NCBI GenBank assembly: GCA_903929485.1
Contig: CAIYUY010000306.1
Coordinates: 1 to 33,091 of the forward strand
Direction of reading: 5' to 3'
DNA from: an uncultured Desulfuromonadales bacterium
GTDB taxonomy: Bacteria; Desulfobacterota; Desulfuromonadia; Geobacterales; CAIOGM01
Length of the DNA: 33,091 nucleotides
Part shown: positions 16,535 to 29,144 of the stretch, piece by piece
Layout: each line of letters starts with the position of its first letter
Numbering within the stretch: the first letter of the stretch is position 1
Notes under the pieces: generated by a model
What the model saw: the letters and a program-made list of their open reading frames with translations, nothing else
Told to the model about the DNA's origin: nothing
The model's database searches: none
Program-made: the position numbers and the translations under genes

Positions 16535-18508
16535 ATGGAATGGCAAAGCGATCAATTCCCGTACATAAAAAGGCTTACCCCCGATTACGAAAAGGCGATC
16601 GCGAACCTCCCCCTCCTCAATATCGACTCGCTGCTGATCCCGTCTCCCTATATCCTGGACAAGGCCCTGGACATCGACTACGGGCACAGTTTCGTCTGGG
16701 ATGAAAAGGGTGAACTGCTGGGGTATATGCTGGTGTATGCCATGCCGGATCGGAGCAAGTTCCATATCTACCGTCAGGTTACCAGTCCTTTCGGAAGGGG
16801 GAAAGGAATCGGCACGGCCTTTATTCGCTATCTTGCCCAGACGGTGGCGCCGGATTCCCTTATCTACCTGTATGTCTGGGATAAGCTGATCAGCTCCATC
16901 GACTTTTTCAGAAGCAAGGGTTTCACCGTGGAGGATCTCACGGTCTACCGGAAGATGAAGTTCCACCTCATGTCGGTAACTGCTTCCAGGCTCAGGGAAA
17001 AGGTGGTCTCAACCAGCCGTCCGGATGTCTCCATGGTTGAAGAGTTCTCCAAGGTGCGCCATGACGTGAAAAAATCAGTGAAGGTCCTCTTTGACATGTG
17101 CGCCATAATGTCGGAAGACAATATCAATAAGGTTGCCGAGGATATAAACAGGGAGACTACCGCGCTTCTCAACACCCTGAACATGTACGAGGATACGACT
17201 CACACTTCACACAAGGTCTCCCTCAAGGATCTGATTACGGAACGACTCCTCCCCTTTGTGGAAGCGGTGGATAGTTCCTGCCAGGTTAGACTGATCCTTA
17301 AAGGGAGGATTGCGCCGGTAACCGGCAGTTACACAAATTTCAGTCGCGCCTTGATAAATATCGTGGCAAACGCCATGGATGCCATAAAGTCGGCGGAGAG
17401 ACGAGGCTTGATCGAATTCACCCTGGAGCAGCAGGATGATACGGTCACCCTTGTCATAATGGACAATGGTATCGGTATTGCTCCCGGTAGGCTCATCCGG
17501 GGAGCGGATCGGGCGCCGCTCTTTGTCGGCATCTCCACTAAATCCAGCATGGCCGGCGAGGGGATCGGGACGAAACAGGTCTACTCGACTTTTGGCGCGG
17601 ATAACCTTGTCGTGGAAAGCAAGGAAGGTGAATTCACCCGGTGGACCATCTCCCTGAAAAGAACTGTCGCCAAGGAGACGGCGCTGCTGGCGGATCTGAG
17701 CACCCGGTATGTCAGGTTCATCAAGTCAACCCAAAAAATAGGAATTTCCAGGGGGAGCAGCAGGACCGATATCGCCGGCTTCATCTGGCAGCTCAGACAG
17801 ATGGAACTGTTCAGCTACGATCTCCTCTACCACTTCAGCAGGTATAACAACATCCGGGATATCTTCCACTCTGTTCTTCTGTACCGGTTCGGCGGTAAAC
17901 CGTTCGATTACCTCAAGGACGAGGTGAGGAAGTGCCGCATCCATGACAGCTCCATCGGATCGTGGCTGCTGGGAATGATCAAGCGGATCAGCAGGAATGA
18001 GAGCTACCTGGCGGAGCTTGTGCCGTTTCAGGAGTACAAGGATGTCCTGTTCCAGAGTTATGGCCAGGCCGTCGGCCGCACCATGATCTTCACTCTTGAC
18101 CCTGAAAGCGGTCATTTTTTCACCACTGATCGAAAGTTTGCGGAACATCTGGACTTTGTGCCGTATCTTCGCCGCACCAGGGATGAACTGCTACGGGGAG
18201 AACTTGTCGGCGATGTCAGGAATGTCGGCAGCCCTATCTACCTGGGGGTCTGGAGCGTAACGGATATTCAGGATCTGAACAAGAAATTGCAGTTGATCCG
18301 GAGAGGGGCGGAGCAACTGCTGAAGATGGGGCTCAACAGGGAAAAGAGGATCGCCTTCTACTCCACCACGTATAATAGCTGTGACAAAGAGATCGATACC
18401 CAGAAGAGTGTGACGCTGGGGGAGATGGCAGCTCTTGATGCAGTGGAGATGGGTCGGTTCATCAGGGACGCCGACAACGAGATGATGGGGGTTCTCCTCA
18501 CCACCTGA
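16535..18508 (+). CDS. GNAT acetyltransferase-histidine kinase fusion with C-terminal unknown domain
   Basis: N-term GNAT (VTSPFGRGKGIGTAFIRYLAQTV...SIDFFRSKGFT); KVRHDVKKSVKVLFDM H-box-like; N box NIVANAMDAIKSA; IMDNGIGIAPG; GEGIGTKQVYSTFGA; ~280-aa C-terminal extension. Confidence 0.82.
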   Translation: MEWQSDQFPYIKRLTPDYEKAIANLPLLNIDSLLIPSPYILDKALDIDYGHSFVWDEKGELLGYMLVYAMPDRSKFHIYRQVTSPFGRGKGIGTAFIRYLAQTVAPDSLIYLYVWDKLISSIDFFRSKGFTVEDLTVYRKMKFHLMSVTASRLREKVVSTSRPDVSMVEEFSKVRHDVKKSVKVLFDMCAIMSEDNINKVAEDINRETTALLNTLNMYEDTTHTSHKVSLKDLITERLLPFVEAVDSSCQVRLILKGRIAPVTGSYTNFSRALINIVANAMDAIKSAERRGLIEFTLEQQDDTVTLVIMDNGIGIAPGRLIRGADRAPLFVGISTKSSMAGEGIGTKQVYSTFGADNLVVESKEGEFTRWTISLKRTVAKETALLADLSTRYVRFIKSTQKIGISRGSSRTDIAGFIWQLRQMELFSYDLLYHFSRYNNIRDIFHSVLLYRFGGKPFDYLKDEVRKCRIHDSSIGSWLLGMIKRISRNESYLAELVPFQEYKDVLFQSYGQAVGRTMIFTLDPESGHFFTTDRKFAEHLDFVPYLRRTRDELLRGELVGDVRNVGSPIYLGVWSVTDIQDLNKKLQLIRRGAEQLLKMGLNREKRIAFYSTTYNSCDKEIDTQKSVTLGEMAALDAVEMGRFIRDADNEMMGVLLTT

Positions 18509-18529
18509 GCCGCCGGCGCGGTCATCACC

Positions 18530-19639
18530 TTACCTTGTTTGGGTGGCTGAAGTTACAATGACCGGGGTAACCGGTTTACTGTCCGTTGCGGAAACCGGGA
18601 CCGCTTCAATCGCCTTTACGATATCAAACCCCTGGATGACACTCCCGAATGCCGCATATCCGCCGGAGCCGGCGTCAAGGGAGGAGTTGTTAACCGTATT
18701 GAAAAAAAACTGGGTCGTTGCGGAATTAACATCGGTTGTCCGGGCCATGGCAATGGTCCCTTGCAAGTTGGTAAGCCCTGTCGCCGATGGCAGCTCCAGG
18801 GCTATCGCCCCATGAGTTGGACTCTTTTGTACGCCGTCGATGCCGAAGCCCCCTCCCTGAACCACAAAGCCCGTAACTACGCGATGAAAAATCGTACCGG
18901 CGTAGAATCCCTCGTTCACATAGCGCAGAAAGTTGTTGACGGTTATGGGCGCGTTTGTAGGATAAAACTCCACGACAATAGTTCCCATGCTGGTGACGAA
19001 GGTTACTTGAGGGGGCGGAACCGGAAATGAGATCTGTTTCAGGGCGGTTCCATCACTGGTTACGAAAATAGTCACTGTCCCTACCGAAGTCGGCGTACAT
19101 GAAAAAGTCCGCGTTGTTGCCGATCCCCCGGCTGCTTCCGTCAGGCTGGAGCAGGCGCCCACCGCCGTCACCGTGGCGTTTCCCAGATCAGCGCCGCTCA
19201 CGGTAAAGCTGCTCTGTTTCGAATACATCACCGTGGGAGAGGTGATTGAGGTCACCGCCGGGGAGAGGCAGAAGAGAGGCAATGGTGCGCCACCGGCACG
19301 TACTGCGTCGCATATTCCCGGCAGCGTGAGCAGGCTGCTTCCCGAGACCCCCTGGGGCCCCAGCGGCAGGGTCAGGTTCAGAACCTGATTGGGTGCAACC
19401 CCCGTAATGGTTGCCCCCGCCGTTGTCCCGGAACTCACCGTCCCCATGGCCATGGTAGTGGCGGGACCGGCCGGTCCCTGGAGCTGAGCTTTACTTTGAA
19501 CGCTCCCATCGGAGAAAACAAGATCTCCGCCATCCCTGATGCTCAGGTCTCCGCTGACAATGGTTGTGGCTCTAACCTCTCCGGAATAAAAGAGAACCGT
19601 GATCATGGCGACATACGGAATGGAACGGATCCAGCTCAT
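18530..19639 (-). CDS. Secreted cyclophilin-type peptidyl-prolyl isomerase with collagen-like N-terminal region
   Basis: Hydrophobic N-terminus; GPAGPA...GPQGVSG; PPIase IFHRVVTGFVVQGG...GTIAMARTTDVNSATTQFFFN. Confidence 0.87.
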   Translation of the reverse strand: MSWIRSIPYVAMITVLFYSGEVRATTIVSGDLSIRDGGDLVFSDGSVQSKAQLQGPAGPATTMAMGTVSSGTTAGATITGVAPNQVLNLTLPLGPQGVSGSSLLTLPGICDAVRAGGAPLPLFCLSPAVTSITSPTVMYSKQSSFTVSGADLGNATVTAVGACSSLTEAAGGSATTRTFSCTPTSVGTVTIFVTSDGTALKQISFPVPPPQVTFVTSMGTIVVEFYPTNAPITVNNFLRYVNEGFYAGTIFHRVVTGFVVQGGGFGIDGVQKSPTHGAIALELPSATGLTNLQGTIAMARTTDVNSATTQFFFNTVNNSSLDAGSGGYAAFGSVIQGFDIVKAIEAVPVSATDSKPVTPVIVTSATQTR

Positions 19640-19732
19640 TGCTACCTCCCTACCTTCGGTTGTCGTTGGATGAAACAGCAGAGGCGAGGCCCTTTAAGCC
19701 CCGCCTCCGCCTGCGTCAGGTATCTATTTTGC

Positions 19733-21789
19733 TTATCCCAGTCGCCCGAAGTCGGCGATTCCTCCCACCAGGCGGGCGATCCCCGTGAGGAGCGCCAGGC
19801 GGTTGGCCCGGACTTGCAGGTTCTCATCCATGACCATGACCTTCTGGAAGAAGGTGTCGATGGGGGCGCGGAGGGTGGCGATCTGGGTGAGGGCGTCCAG
19901 GTAGGCGTGAGCCGCCACCTTTTCCTCCACCGAGCTCTTCACTCCGGCGAAGGCGTCGCAGAGTTCCCCTTCCGCCGGATCGGTGAAGAGGGTCGGGTCA
20001 ACGGCTGTATCAACCCCCTCCTTGACGATGTTGGCCGCCCGTTTGAATCCCACCGCCAGAGACTGGAAATCGGGGTGATTCTTGAACCGGGCCAGGGCGG
20101 CGATCCGTTCCTTGGCGTCCACCAGGTCGTCGCACCCCACGGCCACGGCCGCCTCCACGGCGTCACCGGGGAATTCTCCGCTCTGCAGGTTGACGAAGCG
20201 GCCCCGGAAGAATTCACGCACATCGGCGGCCACCTCTTCCTTGGGACGGATCAGCTTCGGTTCCAGGAGCGTGAGGCTCTGGCTGATAATGTCGGAAAGG
20301 GAGAGACGGTACCCCCGGTTGAGGATGATGGCGATGATCCCCAGGGCCGCCCGGCGGAGGGCATAGGGGTCGGCGGCTCCCGTGGGGACCAGTCCCACGC
20401 CGAAGCAGCCGCAGATACTGTCCAGCTTGTCGGCCATGGAGACGATGGCCCCGATATCCGAGGTGGGGAGGACGCCTCCCGCCTGATTGGGGAGGTAATG
20501 CTCGGCGATGGCCTGAGCTACCTCGGGCGCCTCCCCCTGGAGCAGGGCGTATTCCCTCCCCATGATCCCCTGGACTTCGGGGAATTCCCCCACCATTCCG
20601 GTGACCAGGTCGGCCTTGCTGAGCCAGGCGGCCCTTGATACCTGGGGCTTTACCGCCGGGGCGAGCTGCTGTGCCAACTCTTCGGCTATGGCCCGGAACC
20701 GCTCCATCTTTTCATGGGATGTTCCCAGCTTCTGCTGATAAACCACCGATTTGAGTGCTTCAACTCGCTGGGAAAGGGGAACTTTCTTGTCCTCTTCGAA
20801 GAAGAAGCGGGCGTCGGAGAGCCGCGCCCGGAGAACCCGTTCGTTCCCCTTCACCACCACGTCGGGATTCTCGGTGAGGGTGTTGTTGACGGTGATGAAG
20901 CCGGGCATGAGCTTGCCGGAAGAGTCCACGATGGAGAAGTAGCGCTGGTGGCTCCGCATGGAGGTGATGAGCACCTCCTTGGGGACCTCCAGGAAGCCGG
21001 CGTCAAAGGTTCCCCGCACCACGCTGGGATATTCCACCAGGTAGGTCACCTCATCCAGGAGCCCTTCATCGGGGAGGAGTTCACCGCCGGCGGCCACCGC
21101 CGCCAGTTCCACCAGGCTTTGGATGATCTCCCGTCGCTCTTGGGGATCGGGGATGACGAAGTTTTGCCGGCACTCCTCCTGGTACTGGGCAAAATTTCGC
21201 ACAGGGAAGGTGACGTCGGCCATGAACCGGTGTCCCCGGGAACTGTTGCCGCTCCGGATGGGGCCGAAGGAGAAGGGGACCACGACCCCGTCGAAGAGAG
21301 CCACGATCCAGTGGATGGGACGGGCGAAGCGGACGTCAAAGTCCCCCCAGTGCATGGACTTCTTGAAGGGGATGTTTCCCATGAGCCGGGGGAGGATGGC
21401 CGGGAGGAGTTCCGCCGTGGGGCGTCCCGTCTCCTTCTTCACCGCGGCGATGTACTCCCCCTTTTCCGTTGTAATGATCCGGAGGGAGGTCACGTCAACC
21501 CCTTGTCCCCGGGCGAACCCTTGGGCTGCCTTGGTGGGAACGCCGTCGGGGCCGAAGGCGATGCTTCTGGCCGGTCCCATGGCGGTGAGTTCGGCGTCGG
21601 GCTGCTCCGCCGCCACGCCGGACACCACCAGGATCAGACGGCGGGGGGTCGCCATGGTCCTGACCCCGGTGAAGGGGATCCGGGCCTGCTCCAGCTCCCT
21701 GGTGATGAGCACCTTCATGTCGGCCATGGCCTTGGGGAGGAACCCGGCGGGGATCTCCTCGGTGCCGATTTCCAGAAACAGTTCCTTGC

Positions 21790-21793
<4 letters not shown>
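19733..21793 (-). CDS. glyS: Glycine-tRNA ligase beta subunit
   Basis: [23 protein letters not shown]...; start trimmed to the ATG overlapping the glyQ stop. Confidence 0.97.
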
Positions 21794-22668
<875 letters not shown>

Positions 22669-22797
22669 CGGATGATCCTCCTGTTGCGAGAAGAGCTGTC
22701 ATGAGGAACGAATATACAAAAGAGACGGTGTAATTGCAAGGAGTTCGGCGCTTGGCGGGTGGAATTGAAGAAGGAGGCGTAACTTCAACGGAAAACA

Positions 22798-22818
22798 GGA
22801 TACCCGCGTGGGGTATCC
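22798..22818. repeat. Second copy (inverted) of the GGATACCC palindrome
   Basis: GGATACCCGCGTGGGGTATCC; its reverse complement matches 16319-16339 at 19/21. Confidence 0.8.
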
Positions 22819-22851
22819 GTACACTTTTGTCGCGTGATTCCGGACGTAAAA

Positions 22852-22871
22852 GGGGAGCCTTTCGGCTCCCC
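22852..22871 (-). terminator. Intrinsic terminator of the malic enzyme gene
   Basis: GGGGAGCC-TTTC-GGCTCCCC; minus-strand T tail (TTTTAC). Confidence 0.8.
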
Positions 22872-22899
22872 CCGTTTGTTTCGTTCTCTTCTCCGATGG

Positions 22900-25155
<2,256 letters not shown>

Positions 25156-25381
25156 TCGTTTCTCCTTTGGCATGTTTATTTTTGGTAAAATGCACAGTGT
25201 GTAACCGATTGATTCTGAACGAAATAAGAATGCTTCTATTTTATGACCGCTAAATACGATAATGATTGATTACGGTAAAGTCAATAACGTTTTAAGACTT
25301 CTCAAACTTTTCAGCATGTTCCGTCATGTCGGCCGGCGCTGGGCGCATTCTGATTTTGTCTCCCCTCGGACGCTGCAACTC

Positions 25382-25410
25382 ATGACAAAGGTGATGAATA
25401 CTGCTATAAT
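25382..25410 (+). promoter_or_regulatory. Sigma70-type promoter for the HIT gene
   Basis: ATGACA-N17-TATAAT, 67 bp upstream of the ORF. Confidence 0.6.
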
Positions 25411-25476
25411 CACCCTTTCTAAATCTATTACCGAGTTCACCTCCCCATTTTTCCGGGGGAGAGAGCTCCGAAAGGG

Positions 25477-25980
25477 ATGAACCGGATGGAACGACTCTGG
25501 GCGCCGTGGCGCATGGAATACCTGCTGGAGGAGAAACCGGATGGCTGTATTTTCTGCCGTGGCCGGGACGGGGACGATGACCGGAAGAGTCTTGTTCTGC
25601 ATAAAACCGCCTCTGCCGTGGTGATGATGAACCGCTATCCCTATGTCAACGGGCACCTGATGGTTGCGCCTCGTCTCCATACCGGTTCGCTCCACGATCT
25701 CTCCTCCGGGGAACTTCTGGATCTCATGGAGACGACTCGTCTCTGCCAGACTGTGCTGACGGCGGATATGAAACCCGCCGGGTTCAACATCGGGCTCAAT
25801 CTGGGGAGCGCCGCCGGAGCCGGGATCGCGGACCATCTTCATATGCATATCGTTCCCCGCTGGCCGGGGGACACCAACTTCATGACGGTACTGGGGGATG
25901 TCCGGGTTCTGCCGGAGGCGCTGAAGGTCCGGTACGATCGGCTGCTGTCGCTGTTTAAAGGTGTGAAAAGTGAAAGGTGA
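25477..25980 (+). CDS. HIT-domain nucleotide hydrolase/transferase
   Basis: RLWAPWRMEYL; HLMVAPRLHTGSL; HLHMHIVPRWPGD. Confidence 0.93.
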   Translation: MNRMERLWAPWRMEYLLEEKPDGCIFCRGRDGDDDRKSLVLHKTASAVVMMNRYPYVNGHLMVAPRLHTGSLHDLSSGELLDLMETTRLCQTVLTADMKPAGFNIGLNLGSAAGAGIADHLHMHIVPRWPGDTNFMTVLGDVRVLPEALKVRYDRLLSLFKGVKSER

Positions 25981-26047
25981 AAGGTGAAAAAACATGAAGG
26001 GTGAATCAGGTCTTTGACCTTTTCACCATTCACCATTCACCTTTCAC
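25963..26047. repeat. Inverted pair of heptad arrays (GTGAAAG / TTCACCA)
   Basis: GTGAAAA GTGAAAG GTGAAAG GTGAAAA (25963-25990) opposite TTCACCA TTCACCA TTCACCT TTCAC (26022-26047). Confidence 0.92.
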
Positions 26048-26068
26048 AGGTTTAATGGGGGTGAACCA

Positions 26069-28063
26069 GTGCTCAACATACGCTATATGCCGCATACCCG
26101 CGCCCTGCTCTACCTGGTGGGCGGGTTTTTTCTCGGAGGCGGAGCTCCTCTCACCTGGAGCGGTATCCGTCTGGTTCTGTTTCGCGAGCCATCCCTTTCC
26201 CCCTGGGCGCAGCTCCTCTCGGATCTCACCCGGAGCTCCCAGAACATGGCGCTCTACGCCTACATGGGGTTCGGCACCGCCATGGTCATGGGGACCCTCG
26301 GCTTCATCGTGGGGAAAGCCGCCGATCAGCTTCGGGAACGGGGTGACGAGTTGTCCCGGCTTAATCTCCATATCGCTGCCCAGAAGGAGCTCTTCGAAAA
26401 CCGCTACAAGGTTCTTGACAACAATATCAAAAACTTTCATCAGATCAGCAGCAGGATTCAGCGCTCCATCAACGGCCGGGAGGTTCTGCAGCTCTGCGCC
26501 GAGGGGCTGCATGACATCCTGGGATATGAGAGGATTAATATCCTCATGGCCTCCGAGGATCGCCGGACCCTCCATTTCGTTACCGCCACCGGTACGCAGG
26601 ATTTTGATCCCAGAGGGGTCACCATCCCCCTGGACAGCCGCAGCGGAGTCATCTTCAAATGCTTTGCCGACCGAAAACTCTATTTTATCGAAGATATCGG
26701 GCGCTATCCCTATGACTACCATCTTCAACCCCCTTACGATACCATCAAGCCTCTCCGTTCGCGCAGCTTCGTAATCTGCCCCATCGTGGTCAAGGGAGAG
26801 TCCGTGGGACTCTTCGGCATCGACAACCGTTTCAGTTACCGTTCCCTCAATGACACGGATGTGGATACCATTCGGCTTTTTGCGGACCAGGCCGCCTCCG
26901 CCCTCACCAAGATCGACCTCATAGGCGCCATAGATACCCTGACGGTGGAACTGGAAAACAGTTTTGCCGGGCTCCTGAAAAACCGGGCGAACTATACCGT
27001 TACCCTGGAGCGGTTGCAGCAGGCAGTGGGGAGCGTGGCGGAAGGGACCGCCCATATCGTCGGCGCCGCGGGGAGTGTCATGACCTCCGTGGATGATACG
27101 GGAAGCGAAGTCTCGGGGATTTCGTCCGCGGTTGATCAGGCCGCCCGGAACCTGGATGACCTCTCCCGCACCATCGCCACCTCTGCGTCCGCCGTGGAGG
27201 AGATCAACGTCTCCATCGGAACGGTGGAACGGTTGACGGAGGAATCCCACGAACGTTCCAGCCAGGTCAAGGTTCAGGCGGATCAGGGGCGGCTGGTGGT
27301 TGCCGAGGCGATCGACGCCCTTGACGAGCTTCATCGAGCGGTGGAGCTTTCCTATAAAGGGATCACTGCCTTGAACGAAAACAGCGGCCGGATCGAAGGG
27401 ATCATCACGGTGATCAATGAGGTTACCAAGCGGACCAACCTGTTGGCGCTCAATGCCTCCATCATCGCGGCCCAGGCCGGTGACCAGGGGGCCGGCTTCG
27501 GAGTGGTTTCCCAGGAGATACGGAACCTCTCCCTGAAGACCGGAGCGTCCACGGGGGAAATTACCGCCATCATTCAGCAGGTTCGTACCGAATCCCGGCA
27601 GGCGGCGGAGCAGATTGCTTGCACCAAGGCGCTTGTTCACCGGGGAGTTGCTTCCGGTCAGTTGATGGCCACGGCCCTGGAGATGATCCATGTCCGTTCG
27701 GAAGAGTCCATGGATATGACACGGGAGATCAGGAATGTCACTCGGGACGAGGTGAAGAATGTTCAGGTCGTGACCCGCTCCATGGAGCAGGTGAGCGCCA
27801 TGACGGCCCGCATCGCCGACGCCTTGCAGGAGCAGAACGGCTCGCTGAAGCGGATCGTCCACGCCATGGAGGTGATCAAGGGGCTCTCCCTGGAAATGGC
27901 TCGCTCCACCAACCGGCAGGCGGAAGGTGGTCATGAGATCGGCCGGTCGCTGGAGTCGGTGAGCGCCATGGTGGAGGAGATGCTGGACACCATGGAGAAG
28001 CGGCGGGTGCAGAGCGCCCAGGTGGTGGCCGAACTGGAGCTGCTCCGGAAGTCGGCGGAATGA
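26069..28063 (+). CDS. GAF-domain methyl-accepting chemotaxis-type transducer (GTG start)
   Basis: N-terminal hydrophobic segments, GAF-like region, MCP tip TKRTNLLALNASIIAAQAGDQGAGFGVVSQEIRNLS. Confidence 0.87.
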   Translation: MLNIRYMPHTRALLYLVGGFFLGGGAPLTWSGIRLVLFREPSLSPWAQLLSDLTRSSQNMALYAYMGFGTAMVMGTLGFIVGKAADQLRERGDELSRLNLHIAAQKELFENRYKVLDNNIKNFHQISSRIQRSINGREVLQLCAEGLHDILGYERINILMASEDRRTLHFVTATGTQDFDPRGVTIPLDSRSGVIFKCFADRKLYFIEDIGRYPYDYHLQPPYDTIKPLRSRSFVICPIVVKGESVGLFGIDNRFSYRSLNDTDVDTIRLFADQAASALTKIDLIGAIDTLTVELENSFAGLLKNRANYTVTLERLQQAVGSVAEGTAHIVGAAGSVMTSVDDTGSEVSGISSAVDQAARNLDDLSRTIATSASAVEEINVSIGTVERLTEESHERSSQVKVQADQGRLVVAEAIDALDELHRAVELSYKGITALNENSGRIEGIITVINEVTKRTNLLALNASIIAAQAGDQGAGFGVVSQEIRNLSLKTGASTGEITAIIQQVRTESRQAAEQIACTKALVHRGVASGQLMATALEMIHVRSEESMDMTREIRNVTRDEVKNVQVVTRSMEQVSAMTARIADALQEQNGSLKRIVHAMEVIKGLSLEMARSTNRQAEGGHEIGRSLESVSAMVEEMLDTMEKRRVQSAQVVAELELLRKSAE

Positions 28064-28072
28064 TAACGGCAA

Positions 28073-28112
28073 GGGTGAAGGGTGAAAGGGGCAAGTTCGG
28101 TCCCCGGTCCCC
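28073..28112. repeat. Two heptad arrays (GGGTGAA x2; GGTCCCC x2)
   Basis: GGGTGAA GGGTGAA (28073-28086); GGTCCCC GGTCCCC (28099-28112). Confidence 0.85.
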
Positions 28113-28121
28113 GGTTTTCCC

Positions 28122-28150
28122 TTGTCTTGCCGGTTGCTCTGTGCTATAGA
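28122..28150 (+). promoter_or_regulatory. Sigma70-type promoter for the structured RNA
   Basis: TTGTCT-N17-TATAGA. Confidence 0.6.
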
Positions 28151-28156
28151 GTTTTC

Positions 28157-28325
28157 GCGAACGGCCCGCTACGTGATTGAGCGGAGCCGGTTTACCGACA
28201 GTCCCGACTTCATACCGCCTGGATTCATTTTATGAACCGGGACGGGAGGCAATAGCCGCTCATGCCAATGGCCACGTCGCCGTCGGCTGACGTATATGCG
28301 CTCTCCCATTCCGGGGCGCTTTTTT
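28157..28325 (+). ncRNA. Structured ncRNA upstream of panB, 6S RNA-like
   Basis: Nested stems ACGTG/CACGT, GAGCGG/CCGCTC, GTCCCG/CGGGAC, TTCATA/TATGAA; GCGC..GCGC + T6 terminator; own promoter; ~170 nt. Confidence 0.55.
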
Positions 28326-28343
28326 CGTTTCAGGGAGCAATGG

Positions 28344-29144
28344 GTGAAAAAGAAGAGTATCCCCTCGATTCTGGCCATGAAGGCCGACGGCCGGCGGATT
28401 ACCGTCCTGACAAGTTATGACTATCCATTGACCCGGATCATGGACGGCTGTGGGGTTGATATCATTCTGGTGGGTGATTCCGTGGGGGTAGTGGTGGCGG
28501 GACACGCCACCACCCTTCCGGTGACCATGGAAGAGATGATCTATCATACCCGTTCGGTGGTGCGGGCCGCCCCTCTGGCGCTGGTTGTGGCCGACCTTCC
28601 CTTTCTTTCCTATCAGGTGAGTCAGGAGGAGGCCAGACGCAACGCGGGGCGTCTCGTGAAGGAAGGGGGGGCCGAAGCGGTGAAGCTGGAAGGGGGGATT
28701 AACTGCGCGGCGACGATCAGGGCCATCACCCTCATGGATATCCCGGTCATGGGGCATATCGGTCTGACCCCCCAGTCGATTCATCGGATGGGGGGGTACA
28801 AGGTTCAGGGGCGGGGTGATGAGCAGGCCCGGCGCCTTCTGGCCGACGCCCGGGCCGTGGAGGAAGCCGGAGCCTTCGCCCTGGTGCTGGAGGGGATTCC
28901 CACTCCCCTGGCCGGGGAGATCACCGCCGCCGCGGGTATCCCCACCATCGGCATCGGCGCCGGCCCGTGCTGTGACGGTCAGGTGCTGGTGATCCATGAC
29001 ATCCTGGGGCTCTGCGAGAAGTACTCCCCCAAGTTCGTGAAAAAATACGTGGATCTCAGGCCGATCATCACCGACGCCGTCAACCGGTATCTGGATGAAG
29101 TCCGTTCCGGAGAGTTTCCAACTGAGGAGCATTCGTTCCGGTGA
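28344..29144 (+). CDS. panB: 3-methyl-2-oxobutanoate hydroxymethyltransferase (GTG start)
   Basis: [50 protein letters not shown] upstream of GTG. Confidence 0.95.
   Translation: MKKKSIPSILAMKADGRRITVLTSYDYPLTRIMDGCGVDIILVGDSVGVVVAGHATTLPVTMEEMIYHTRSVVRAAPLALVVADLPFLSYQVSQEEARRNAGRLVKEGGAEAVKLEGGINCAATIRAITLMDIPVMGHIGLTPQSIHRMGGYKVQGRGDEQARRLLADARAVEEAGAFALVLEGIPTPLAGEITAAAGIPTIGIGAGPCCDGQVLVIHDILGLCEKYSPKFVKKYVDLRPIITDAVNRYLDEVRSGEFPTEEHSFR

Noticed and set aside
22669-22850. T-box or glycine riboswitch leader for glyQS
   Set aside because: No T-box TGGNACC motif or glycine aptamer core seen; only the dispersed palindrome and terminator.
26030-28072. 680-aa minus ORF opposite the transducer
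   Set aside because: Shadow ORF; H/G/R-rich and spans the heptad repeats; the transducer has clear MCP motifs.
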